Assembly (NCBI GenBank): GCA_002471975.1
Contig: DKQZ01000099.1
Span: 1-28,317, forward strand
Direction: 5' to 3'
DNA: 28,317 bases
Source of the DNA: Dialister sp. UBA7295
GTDB lineage: Bacteria; Bacillota; Negativicutes; Veillonellales; Dialisteraceae
Of the stretch, positions 6,903 to 14,549 are shown piece by piece. Every line of letters begins with the position of its first letter. Positions within the stretch are counted from its first letter, which is position 1. Below the pieces are notes generated by a model. It ran no database searches, was not told where the DNA came from, and saw only the letters and a program-made list of their open reading frames with translations. The translations under genes and the position numbers were made by a program.

Positions 6903-7625
6903 TCATAGTCTGAAATTTTCCCCCAGATAGAATTTCCGGGCCACCGGGTTCACGGCCACATCTTCCGCCCTGCCCTGGAGAAGGATTTTCCCTTCGGAAA
7001 GGATATAGGCATTGTCCACGATGCGAAGCGTTTCGCGCACATTATGGTCGGTAATGAGGATGCCGATTCCCCTCGTTTTCAGGTGAAGCACCACGCTCTG
7101 GATATCTTCGACTGCCAGGGGATCGACGCCTGCAAAAGGTTCATCGAGGAGGATGAAGGCAGGATCCATGGTGAGGGACCGGGCAATTTCCACACGCCGT
7201 CTTTCACCACCGGACAGGGCGCTGCCCAGGGTATCCCGGACGTGGGTAATATGGAATTCTTCCAGCAGGGCCTCGGCTTTCTCTTTTCTTTCTGCCGGGG
7301 TCAGTTCTTTTCTTGTTTCCAGAAGGGCCATGAGGTTATCCCATACGGAAAGCCCGCGGAATACCGAGGCTTCCTGGGGGAGATAGCCGATACCGAACTG
7401 ATGCCGTTTATAAATAGGCATGCCCACCAGGGAAGTGCCGTCTACGGTGACGTCTCCTTCTTCCGGCGTAATAATGCCTACGATCATGTAGAATGTAGTC
7501 GTTTTCCCGGCGCCGTTTGGCCCCAGGAGTCCCACAATGGATCCCTGTTCCACTTCTACATTCACATGATCCACTACGGTCCGCTCGCCATAGCGTTTGA
7601 CAAGATCATGAGTTTCTATTTTCAT
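6903..7625 (-). CDS. lptB: LPS export ABC transporter ATP-binding protein
   Basis: LptB is the cytoplasmic ATPase that powers LPS extraction. The 240-residue protein has Walker A GPNGAGKT (35-42), a Q-loop in the YLPQEASVFRGLSVWDN segment characteristic of LptB, signature LSGGERRRVEIARSL, Walker B FILLDEPFAGVDP, and switch His in TDHNVRETL. Length is the same as E. coli LptB (241). The start overlaps the lptA stop by 4 nt (ATGA), with AAGGAA upstream, so it is coupled to lptA. Very high confidence. Confidence 0.97.
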   Translation of the reverse strand: MKIETHDLVKRYGERTVVDHVNVEVEQGSIVGLLGPNGAGKTTTFYMIVGIITPEEGDVTVDGTSLVGMPIYKRHQFGIGYLPQEASVFRGLSVWDNLMALLETRKELTPAERKEKAEALLEEFHITHVRDTLGSALSGGERRRVEIARSLTMDPAFILLDEPFAGVDPLAVEDIQSVVLHLKTRGIGILITDHNVRETLRIVDNAYILSEGKILLQGRAEDVAVNPVARKFYLGENFRL

Positions 7626-8470
7626 TTCGGTTCCTTCGTTTCTAAAGGATTGGCCGGAATGTCCGGACGTCCTTCAATGGGAGTTGCCTCCGTTACCGGA
7701 GCCTTCGGGGCGGACGGTTCGCTTTCGCCGGAAGAGGCAGAATTTTCACTGTTTTCACTGCCCGTATTCGTAATAACGATGGTGCTCCGGCCTGAGGTTT
7801 CCACGACTTTATCTGCATCCCGGAGGACGAGTTCCGGTCCGTTAAAAGTATTTCCATTCTGGTTCACCCAGGCATTTCCGGAAAGGACCAGTTTCCCATC
7901 TTTCCCGTCTCTGCCGGTCCGCGTATAGACGGCTTTGTCTCCGTAGCCTACGGCATTATTGGCAGAACTCGTCAAATCGACTCCTCCCGTGGCGACGACT
8001 TTGACCTGTTTCATATTTCCTTCAATATGGGGTGCGGCCAGAGTGCCCTGGGAATCTTCCAGGTAGCCGTTTCCTTCGATCTTGCCAAAACCGGTATCGG
8101 GATTGTAAATGACGTCATCCCCCTTGAGGATCCGTTTTTCTACGGAATCATGGAAATATACATTTCCCACGCCCCGGGTGGTCTTGTCTTTATAGAGGAA
8201 CATTTTCTGCGCGTCCAGGGTGGAGGAGTCTTTCACATAATGAACTCCGCCGTCCAGGAAGGCGCTCCTGTCTTCGAAATGGTACTGCCCGTTTTTCGCG
8301 GTAATGGTGGCTCCCTGGTTGGCATGAATGACCACATTGCCTTTGGCGGTGACTGTCTTTGTCTTTCCGTCATAGGTCAGAACGTCTGCCGTAATATCAT
8401 CGGCCATAACCGTTCCCAGAGTGCAGGCTGAAATAGCCATGGCTGCCAGTACTGTATATAATGGTTTCAC
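7622..8470 (-). CDS. lptA: LPS transport bridge protein LptA (OstA-like)
   Basis: LptA forms the periplasmic beta bridge that carries LPS to the outer membrane. An N-terminal signal sequence is seen (residues 1-23, cleavage plausible after TVMA). The OstA-type repeats follow: DVLTYDGKTKTVTAKGNVVI, then ITAKNGQYHFEDRSAFLDGGVHY-type strands to about residue 230. GTG start with AAGGAGG 7 bases upstream, inside the end of lptC (4-nt overlap). Two oddities: the last 48 residues or so are a Ser/Glu/Pro-rich tail absent from the 185-residue E. coli protein, and ISAC at 13-16 also fits a loose lipobox, so lipoprotein processing is possible. Confidence 0.9.
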   Translation of the reverse strand: MKPLYTVLAAMAISACTLGTVMADDITADVLTYDGKTKTVTAKGNVVIHANQGATITAKNGQYHFEDRSAFLDGGVHYVKDSSTLDAQKMFLYKDKTTRGVGNVYFHDSVEKRILKGDDVIYNPDTGFGKIEGNGYLEDSQGTLAAPHIEGNMKQVKVVATGGVDLTSSANNAVGYGDKAVYTRTGRDGKDGKLVLSGNAWVNQNGNTFNGPELVLRDADKVVETSGRSTIVITNTGSENSENSASSGESEPSAPKAPVTEATPIEGRPDIPANPLETKEPK

Positions 8471-9009
8471 TTTGTATCCTCCTTGTCTGCCAGCTTTGCA
8501 TGGCCCTTTGCGGTAATGACCTGGATGATCCGGTCGGCGGTGAAGCTGTCGCCGGTCAGGATTTTATGATCTTTCGTGGCGGTGAAGAATTTGTCGGTGG
8601 AAAGGATTTCCTTATTTCCATCATAGGTCAGGTTTTCGGCATAGAGTTCTTCGCCTGCTTTATTCGTTCCGTGTACGTTTCCTTCAATATAAACGGTTTT
8701 CTTCTTCCGGTCAATCTTTCCCCGGTCCCCTACGAGATGGAGTTCATCCCCATCCTTGAAATAGGACCCTTCCACGCCGGTGAGGAGGATTTCATTCTGG
8801 TCCCTGCTCATATTGACGTCTTTGGCCTTGAACCGGTAAATGAGCTGACCGTCTTTCGACTCGGTCATGTCGATATTCTTGAAGGACATGGCCGCCGAGG
8901 AGCTCCCGGCCTGATTCATATTCTTGGTATCATCTTTAAAGAGGAAATAGATGCCCAGCGCGATGAGCAGAATCACCACCACGATGATGATCGTCTTCCG
9001 GTTTTTCAT
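8467..9009 (-). CDS. lptC: LPS export protein LptC
   Basis: LptC links the inner-membrane LptBFG complex to LptA. The 180-residue protein has one N-terminal membrane anchor (about residues 7-24, IIIVVVILLIALGIYFLF), then a periplasmic beta domain with LptC-like strands (GQLIYRFKAKDVNMSRDQ, VEGSYFKDGDELHLVGDRG, and AENLTYDGNKEILSTDKF). Length is close to the E. coli protein (191). AAAGGAGG precedes the ATG, which overlaps the lpxL stop by 4 nt. Sequence similarity in this family is low, but anchor, fold pattern and position between lpxL and lptA make the call safe. Confidence 0.92.
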   Translation of the reverse strand: MKNRKTIIIVVVILLIALGIYFLFKDDTKNMNQAGSSSAAMSFKNIDMTESKDGQLIYRFKAKDVNMSRDQNEILLTGVEGSYFKDGDELHLVGDRGKIDRKKKTVYIEGNVHGTNKAGEELYAENLTYDGNKEILSTDKFFTATKDHKILTGDSFTADRIIQVITAKGHAKLADKEDTK

Positions 9010-9992
9010 GCCTTTCCTCCTTTTGTTTCATTCCAGTTTTCTGTCATGCCTGCCTTGAATCTTTCTTTCTCTTCCAGCGGAAGGGCATTGTACATTTTGA
9101 TCTTACCCGGCCTTGTCCAGAAAAGGTGCTGGAACCAGAGCCAGTCGGCCGGATGGGCCTTGATGAATTCTTCAAGGGTCGTGGCCATTTTCTGGGAGTT
9201 CACGAGAAGGTCCCGTTCCCGGTCTCCCGTGTCTTCATAGTAGAAATGTTTTCCCACGCAGATGGTATGGCCTTTACCATCTTCATTCCTCACCACGAAG
9301 ATGGGAACGATGGGAGCCTTGAATTTCCTGGCAAATACCGCCGGTCCCTGGGGGAAGGAAAATACCCGGTTCAGGAAGAGAACAGGCACGCCTGCCCGGT
9401 CTCCATCTTTATCGGAAAGGAATCCGAGGATATGGTTTTTCTTCATGGAACGGGCCGCCGCAATCATTTCATAGCCGCCGGTGCCGGTGAGGAAAATATG
9501 CTGTCCCGCCATGGCGCGGTATTCATTGATCATTTTCATGAGCACGTCGTCGGACTGTTTCTTCCCGATGGCGCTTGTATCATAGCCGTGAAGGGCAAGG
9601 CCTGCGCCCAGCCATTCCCAGTTGCCCATATGGGCCGTGAGCCCCACGATGCCCTTCTTCTCCGCATAGGCGGCCTCCAGGTATTCGGGGTGGTCTATCT
9701 TCACATAATCGTCAATATGGTCTTTTTCCTTACAGAGCCTTGGCATGTACATCATTTCCATGGCGGACATACCGATATTCCGGTATACCTTCTGCAGAAG
9801 TTCTTCCGCTTCAGGTCGGGAGACCTTGAGGCCGAACATGATCTGCTCAATACCCCGTTTTTTCTGCTTCGCTATGCGGTTCATGATGAAGGGCCCAAGG
9901 AATCGCCCTATGGCCAGGATCCTGTCATAGGACATGGCGCAGATGAGACTGCTCAGTCCTTTCAGGAACCCGTATCGTACATTGAATAACAT
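9006..9992 (-). CDS. lpxL: Lipid A biosynthesis acyltransferase (LpxL/HtrB family)
   Basis: It transfers a secondary acyl chain from acyl-ACP to Kdo-lipid A at the inner face of the membrane. The 328-residue protein has the family signature H-x4-E at H121-E126 (TAHMGNWEW), then SDKDGDRAGVPVLF and the closing WLWFQHLFWTRP (family form WxHxRWxxRP). The N-terminus is hydrophobic and basic. It is the only acyltransferase in the window, so lipid A here may carry fewer secondary chains, or another copy lies elsewhere; whether it acts as LpxL or LpxM cannot be decided by eye. It starts 31 nt after kdsC with a weak site (AGAAGAG), and its stop overlaps lptC. Confidence 0.92.
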   Translation of the reverse strand: MLFNVRYGFLKGLSSLICAMSYDRILAIGRFLGPFIMNRIAKQKKRGIEQIMFGLKVSRPEAEELLQKVYRNIGMSAMEMMYMPRLCKEKDHIDDYVKIDHPEYLEAAYAEKKGIVGLTAHMGNWEWLGAGLALHGYDTSAIGKKQSDDVLMKMINEYRAMAGQHIFLTGTGGYEMIAAARSMKKNHILGFLSDKDGDRAGVPVLFLNRVFSFPQGPAVFARKFKAPIVPIFVVRNEDGKGHTICVGKHFYYEDTGDRERDLLVNSQKMATTLEEFIKAHPADWLWFQHLFWTRPGKIKMYNALPLEEKERFKAGMTENWNETKGGKA

Positions 9993-10022
9993 GGCTTCTC
10001 TTCTTTCGGAAATGATGAAATA

Positions 10023-10553
10023 TTACTGACGGATTTCCTGGCCTTTATCATAGGAGGAAACCCCTTCCTTCCAGCGATGCTGGGCCTTCAGGATGGTTTC
10101 TATAAATTCTCTGGCCGCTCCCCTTCCGCCACTGCAGGTGGAAATAAAGGAAGCTGCTTTTTTGTTTTCCGTCATCCCGTCCGCGGGGCAGCCGGAAAAA
10201 CCCACTTTTTCAAAGAGGGGCAGATCATTCAGATCGTCTCCCATGTAGGCTGCCTCATCCCAGGAAAGATGGTATTCCTGAAGGAGTCCCTCCAGGGCTT
10301 CCACTTTGTCTTTCACGCCCATGAGGACGAAATCACAGGAAAGTTCCTTTGCCCTGTTTTCCACCAGGACGGACTTGCGGCCGGTGATGAATCCGGTGAT
10401 ATATCCCATGCGGTGAGCCAGGGACAGCCCCAGCCCGTCGTGGGCATTGAACAGTTTATACGCTTCCCCCTCCGGTCCCATCACCAGGGTGCCGTCGGTC
10501 AGGGTGCCATCCACATCGAAAGCGATGAGCCTGATTTTCTTTGGAGCTTTCAT
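10023..10553 (-). CDS. kdsC: 3-deoxy-D-manno-octulosonate 8-phosphate phosphatase
   Basis: KdsC removes phosphate from Kdo 8-phosphate. The 176-residue HAD-family protein has the nucleophile motif DVDGTLTDG (D13, D15), ITGRKS (motif II), the Lys of GVKDK, the GDDLNDLPLF metal motif, and the C-terminal GGRGAAREF tail diagnostic of KdsC. There is no large cap domain, as expected for this tetrameric subclass. The ATG shares one base with the kdsD stop (TGATG); a GTG one codon earlier is less likely. Gene order kdsD-kdsC supports the call. Confidence 0.95.
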   Translation of the reverse strand: MKAPKKIRLIAFDVDGTLTDGTLVMGPEGEAYKLFNAHDGLGLSLAHRMGYITGFITGRKSVLVENRAKELSCDFVLMGVKDKVEALEGLLQEYHLSWDEAAYMGDDLNDLPLFEKVGFSGCPADGMTENKKAASFISTCSGGRGAAREFIETILKAQHRWKEGVSSYDKGQEIRQ

Positions 10554-11521
10554 CACATGACTCCCTGCTTCAGAAGGTCCGTGATATGGAGCATGCCGAT
10601 GGCCTTCTCCTTTTCTACTACCGGAAGGACGGTGATGGGATGGGGCTTATGCTGTTCCATGCGGTGCAGCGCTTCGGCTGCCAGCCTTTCTTTGGAAATA
10701 AGCTGCGGATTTATCGTCATCGCTTCCCCTACGGGACGGGTGAGGAAATCCATGCCTTTTTCCAGACCCCGGCGCACATCGCCATCGGTCATGAGGCCTT
10801 TCAGTTTTCCTTCTTCATCCACTACGGACACAGCTCCCAACCCTTTGTCAGTCATAACGAAGAGGGCATCCTTGACGGAAGCCTTTTCAGAAATGAGAGG
10901 ATTTTCATCCCCTTTATGCATCACCATTTCCACAGTGAGGAGGAGTTTCTTGCCAAGAGCTCCACCGGGATGGAAAATGGCGAAATTGTCAGCTGTAAAA
11001 TGATGCCTTTCCATGAGGCATACCGCCAGGGCATCGCCCAAAGCCAGTGCAGCCGTCGTAGAACTGGTCGGTGCAAGTCCCAAACTGTCTGCTTCTTTTT
11101 CTACTCCTGCATCGAGAATGGCATCCGCATTTCTGGCAAGGGTGGAATTTGTTTTTCCCACCACTGCAATCAATTTGGCACCGATCCGCTTGAGGGAAGG
11201 AAGGATATTCAATACTTCAGCAGTTTCCCCGCTGTTGGAATAAGCAATGACCACGTCTTGTGAAGTCACCATGCCCAGATCGCCATGAATGCCTTCTGCG
11301 GGATGAAGGAAGAAGGCAGGAGTTCCGGTAGATGCCATGGTGGCTGCCACTTTGCGGGCAATATGGCCGGATTTTCCCATGCCTGTCAGGACCACGCGGC
11401 CCTGGGCACTTTCAATCAGCCGAACAGCCTCTTCAAACTGGCCATCCAGTTTATCTACCAGAGATATGACTGCTCCCGCTTCATCGCGGAGAACTCTTGA
11501 AGCTGTTTCAATGACTGACAT
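10553..11521 (-). CDS. kdsD: D-arabinose 5-phosphate isomerase (KdsD/KpsF family)
   Basis: It converts ribulose 5-phosphate to arabinose 5-phosphate, the first step toward Kdo. The 322-residue protein has an N-terminal SIS domain (VVLTGMGKSGHIARK, AYSNSGETAEVL, HPGGALGKK) and two C-terminal CBS domains (from VMHKGDENP, and from MTINPQLI). Length fits E. coli KdsD (328). The frame is open to 11713, but I start at ATG 11521, with GCAGGAGG 5 bases upstream; the extra 64 codons only translate a composite repeat element and a promoter region. Confidence 0.96.
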   Translation of the reverse strand: MSVIETASRVLRDEAGAVISLVDKLDGQFEEAVRLIESAQGRVVLTGMGKSGHIARKVAATMASTGTPAFFLHPAEGIHGDLGMVTSQDVVIAYSNSGETAEVLNILPSLKRIGAKLIAVVGKTNSTLARNADAILDAGVEKEADSLGLAPTSSTTAALALGDALAVCLMERHHFTADNFAIFHPGGALGKKLLLTVEMVMHKGDENPLISEKASVKDALFVMTDKGLGAVSVVDEEGKLKGLMTDGDVRRGLEKGMDFLTRPVGEAMTINPQLISKERLAAEALHRMEQHKPHPITVLPVVEKEKAIGMLHITDLLKQGVM

Positions 11522-11564
11522 AGTGCCTCCTGCTGAATTCAAATAAAAATGGTGCTTATTCTTT

Positions 11565-11570
11565 ATTATA
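11565..11570 (-). promoter_or_regulatory. -10 box upstream of kdsD
   Basis: A perfect TATAAT on the minus strand, about 45 bases before the kdsD ATG, without a convincing -35. It suggests that kdsD and the genes after it can be transcribed apart from kdsA. Confidence 0.45.
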
Positions 11571-11616
11571 CAATAGATTAGTCTCAAACTGCGAGATTTT
11601 GGAATGAGTAATTTGG

Positions 11617-11701
11617 GGACGAATCGTGATTCGTGGCTCGTGGCTCGTGGTCCGTGGTCCGGGAAGGCGTGCCGCTGATGCGGCACGATTTTTTTATGGG
11701 C
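11617..11701 (+). repeat. Composite hairpin element, copy E (opposite orientation)
   Basis: On the plus strand: repeated cgtgattcgtgg / ctcgtggctcgtgg / tccgtggtccg words, then hairpin arms CGTGCCGC and GCGGCACG around tgat, then a clean ATTTTTTT run and atgggcc. This is copies A-D read backwards, with the best terminator-like structure of the set. It lies between kdsA and kdsD, and its T-run faces the plus strand, so it should not stop the minus-strand operon in the usual way. Confidence 0.75.
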
Positions 11702-11726
11702 CAACTCAAACATGGCGTGAGTGAAG

Positions 11727-11840
11727 TCTATAAGCTATTAGCTATTAGCCGTTAGCAGCCAGCCGTTGGCCATTACCCATCAGAAACCGTTTCCCGGCAC
11801 CAATGAGTTCTGATAACTGATAACTTTTTACTCAGTTTTT
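11727..11840. repeat. TTAGC-word and TTATCAG-word tract between kdsA and kdsD
   Basis: Tandem degenerate units of the type ctattagc / cgttagcag run from 11727 to about 11775. Words of the type ctgataactgataact follow near 11810-11830. Together with copy E they fill the gap between kdsD and kdsA. No gene and no clear terminator for kdsA are seen. Confidence 0.6.
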
Positions 11841-11869
11841 CATCATACGATTCATCTTCAGGGATTCAG

Positions 11870-12715
11870 TTATTTCCCCGGTACCAGTCCCTTATCTTTA
11901 TCGTGTTTCACCACATTATTGATAGCGATGAGGTCTTTCAGGAGATCTTCGAGGGAAGAGAGGTAAAGCATATTGGTGGAGTCGGAAAGGCCTTCCGGCG
12001 GGTTGTCATGGACTTCCATGAAGAATCCGTCTACGCCGGAAGCGGCGGCAGCCCTGGCGAGGTAGGGAATGAATTCGCGCTGTCCTCCGGTGGTATTTCC
12101 CATGCCTCCCGGAAGCTGGACGCTGTGGGTAGCATCGAAAATGACGGGATAGCCGAACTGGCGCATAATTGGGAAGGAACGCATATCCACCACCAGGTTG
12201 TGATAGCCGAAGGAGGCTCCTCTTTCGGTGATGGCGATATTCGGATTTCCTGCTTCTTCCAGTTTGCCGATCACGTTTTTCATGTCTTCCGGCGCCATGA
12301 ACTGGCCTTTTTTCACGTTCACCGGCTTGCCTGTCTTTGCCGCACCGTAAACGAGATCCGTCTGGCGGCAGAGGAAGGCCGGAATCTGGAGCATATCAAG
12401 GACCCGGGAAGCCGGAGCGAGCTGGGTCACGTCATGGACGTCGGAAAGTACGGGCACCTGCAGTTCCTTTTTAATGGAAGCAAGGATTTCGAGGCCTTTT
12501 TCGAGGCCCGGCCCTCTGAAGGAATTGTAGGAAGAACGGTTGGCCTTATCATAGGATGCCTTGAAAATATACTGTACGCCCAAACGTTCACAGATTTTTT
12601 TGATTTCCCGGCCAATCATAAGGGTACGGTCGTAGCCTTCAATGACACAGGGGCCGGCGATGAGAAAGAGCTTGCTTCCGTCGATGGTTAAGTTGCCTAC
12701 ATGGATGGTTTTCAT
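11870..12715 (-). CDS. kdsA: 3-deoxy-8-phosphooctulonate synthase (KdsA)
   Basis: KdsA condenses phosphoenolpyruvate with arabinose 5-phosphate to Kdo 8-phosphate. The 281-residue TIM-barrel protein has IAGPCVIEG at the start, FKASYDKANRSS, SYNSFRGPGLEKGL, VLSDVHDVTQ, PAFLCRQTDL, NVKKGQFMAPEDM, TERGASFGY and FDATHSVQLPGG. C23 in GPCVIE is the residue that marks the metal-dependent class (Aquifex type); E. coli has Asn there. The ATG overlaps the kdsB stop by 4 nt, with GAAAGGAA upstream. The downstream neighbour kdsD is separated by a repeat-filled gap of about 350 bp. Confidence 0.97.
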   Translation of the reverse strand: MKTIHVGNLTIDGSKLFLIAGPCVIEGYDRTLMIGREIKKICERLGVQYIFKASYDKANRSSYNSFRGPGLEKGLEILASIKKELQVPVLSDVHDVTQLAPASRVLDMLQIPAFLCRQTDLVYGAAKTGKPVNVKKGQFMAPEDMKNVIGKLEEAGNPNIAITERGASFGYHNLVVDMRSFPIMRQFGYPVIFDATHSVQLPGGMGNTTGGQREFIPYLARAAAASGVDGFFMEVHDNPPEGLSDSTNMLYLSSLEDLLKDLIAINNVVKHDKDKGLVPGK

Positions 12716-13443
12716 AAGTGGTTCCTTTCGAAATATTCATTTGCTTTACGAAGATCTTCTTCGGTGTCGATGCCGATATCTTCAGAATTGAGTTTAATCA
12801 CGCCAATCTTATAGCCCATTTCCAAAGCCCGGAGCTGTTCCAGGGATTCCGTCTTTTCCAGCGGGGTCTGGGCCATCTTCGCATAGGAAAGGAGGAAATC
12901 TCTCCGGTAGGCATAAATGCCCACATGTTTCAGCGGTGGTTCCACGAAATCATGTCTGGGATAGGGAATGAGGGATCTGGAGAAATAAAGGGCTTCCCCT
13001 TTGCGGGATACTACGACTTTGACAGCTGACGGATCGTCATATTCATCTTCATGAAGGGGAGTCGCCACGGTAGCCATATCCAATTCCGGATGGTCCAGGA
13101 GATCTCTGGCCAGATTATCGATGATATCCGGGTCAATCAGCGGTTCGTCGCCCTGGACATTGACGATGATATCGTACTGCGGATATTTTTCTGCCACTTC
13201 CGCCAGACGGTCTGTGCCGGTGGGGTGATTGACAGAGGTCATGACCACATTTCCGCCAAATGATTTCACTTCTTTTTCGATGGCTTCATGGTCTGTGGCC
13301 ACAATGACCGTATCCGGCACTTTTGCCTGAATGGCTCTTTCGTAGACACGGTGCACCAGGGTTTCCCCGGCAATCATTCGAAGCGGTTTTCCCGGAAGTC
13401 TCGTGGAGGCATAGCGGGATGGAATAATACAGGCAACTTTCAT
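12712..13443 (-). CDS. kdsB: CMP-Kdo synthetase (3-deoxy-manno-octulosonate cytidylyltransferase)
   Basis: KdsB activates Kdo with CTP to CMP-Kdo, the donor for WaaA. The 243-residue protein has the nucleotide-binding opening IIPSRYASTRLPGKPL, ATDHEAIEKEV, HPTGTDRLAEV, NVQGDEPLI and YFSRSLIPYPR, all typical of KdsB; length fits (E. coli 248). I start at ATG 13443, with GGGAGG upstream; five in-frame codons before it are not needed. Its first base overlaps the lpxK stop (TAATG). It sits between lpxK and kdsA, with coupling on both sides. Confidence 0.97.
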   Translation of the reverse strand: MKVACIIPSRYASTRLPGKPLRMIAGETLVHRVYERAIQAKVPDTVIVATDHEAIEKEVKSFGGNVVMTSVNHPTGTDRLAEVAEKYPQYDIIVNVQGDEPLIDPDIIDNLARDLLDHPELDMATVATPLHEDEYDDPSAVKVVVSRKGEALYFSRSLIPYPRHDFVEPPLKHVGIYAYRRDFLLSYAKMAQTPLEKTESLEQLRALEMGYKIGVIKLNSEDIGIDTEEDLRKANEYFERNHL

Positions 13444-14549
13444 TACAAATCCTCCCATTGTTTTTCTAAAAGGGTAAGGCCTTCAGGGAAGGTCATTTCT
13501 ATTTCCAGTACATAGAAAGGCACCTCAGATTCATGGATGCTCTGGAGTTTCATCATTTTCACCGCATCTTTTTCCGTGATCACGATGCAGTCTGCGCCGG
13601 AGGCTGCAGCTTCGGAATCGCATTTCCTGATATCTTCATCCGTATAGGCATGATGGTCGTCAAAGGCCATTTCGCCAACGGGGATGAAACCGGCTTCCCG
13701 GGCAGTCTCCGCAAAAGCAGCGGGATTGCCAATGCCGCTCATGAGGTATGCCCTCTTTCCCTTGACGTCCGAAAGCGGTCCTTCGTGATGACGGCCTTTC
13801 CAGTCATCCCAGGGAACGGCTTCTGCCGGGCTATGGCAGGACGTGATCACGGGAATCCCCGGAGCCAGCCTTTCAAGGCGGTTCTTTATTTCTTTTATTT
13901 CTGATGGTTTGACCTGGTCGCTCTTGGTGATGATGAAAAGGGCCGCCCGTTTCAGTGCGGAAAGAGGCTCCCGGAGGAGTCCTCTCGGCAGGGCATGGTC
14001 ATAGCCGAAGGGATTGGTGGCATCGAGAAGAATGAGGTCCCGGTCCCTTTTCAGTTTCCAGTATTGGAAACCGTCGTCAAGAAGGAGCAGATCCGCTCCC
14101 AGGCGTTGTGCCCTTTCGGCAGAAGTGATGCGGTCTTTCCCTACCAGGATGGGTACGGAGGGGAGCTTCAGGGCCATCATGTACGGCTCATCCCCTGCCA
14201 TCTTTTGGGAAACGAGGATTTCTTTTGCGTCAGAAACGATGCCGCCCTGCTTTTCCAGACCACTCCGGTACCCCCGGCTGATGATGGCGGGATGATGCCC
14301 CGCCTCTGTCAGAAGCTGCGCGAGACGGATGATACAGGGTGTTTTCCCCGTGCCGCCGGCAGTGATATTTCCCACGCTGATGACCGGAATGCCTGCATCC
14401 ATGGCATGGGCAGCGGCGGATTTCTGTTTTTTCGTCACCTGGGAGAGGTAAATCCCCTCCAGGCTTTCAAGGATCGAGAGTACCAGCCTGTCCTTTCCCG
14501 AAGGATGAGGATTTTTCATCAGGCCGGTGACATAGCTTTCAAGGCTCAT
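13443..14549 (-). CDS. lpxK: Tetraacyldisaccharide 4'-kinase
   Basis: LpxK phosphorylates the 4' position of the lipid A disaccharide, giving lipid IVA. The 368-residue protein has a membrane-associated N-terminus, the P-loop in VGNITAGGTGKTP, the conserved IISRGYRSG, GDEPYMMAL, LLLLDDGFQYWKLKRDRDLILLD, LPRGLLREP, and a late ITEKDAVKM. It is longer than E. coli LpxK (328), mainly in the first 50 residues. The start overlaps waaA by 4 nt (ATGA), with AAGGAG upstream. Confidence 0.96.
   Translation of the reverse strand: MSLESYVTGLMKNPHPSGKDRLVLSILESLEGIYLSQVTKKQKSAAAHAMDAGIPVISVGNITAGGTGKTPCIIRLAQLLTEAGHHPAIISRGYRSGLEKQGGIVSDAKEILVSQKMAGDEPYMMALKLPSVPILVGKDRITSAERAQRLGADLLLLDDGFQYWKLKRDRDLILLDATNPFGYDHALPRGLLREPLSALKRAALFIITKSDQVKPSEIKEIKNRLERLAPGIPVITSCHSPAEAVPWDDWKGRHHEGPLSDVKGKRAYLMSGIGNPAAFAETAREAGFIPVGEMAFDDHHAYTDEDIRKCDSEAAASGADCIVITEKDAVKMMKLQSIHESEVPFYVLEIEMTFPEGLTLLEKQWEDL

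Noticed and set aside
11522..11713. An N-terminal extension of 64 residues on KdsD
   Set aside because: It translates a composite repeat and a -10 box; the ATG at 11521 has a strong ribosome site and gives the normal length.
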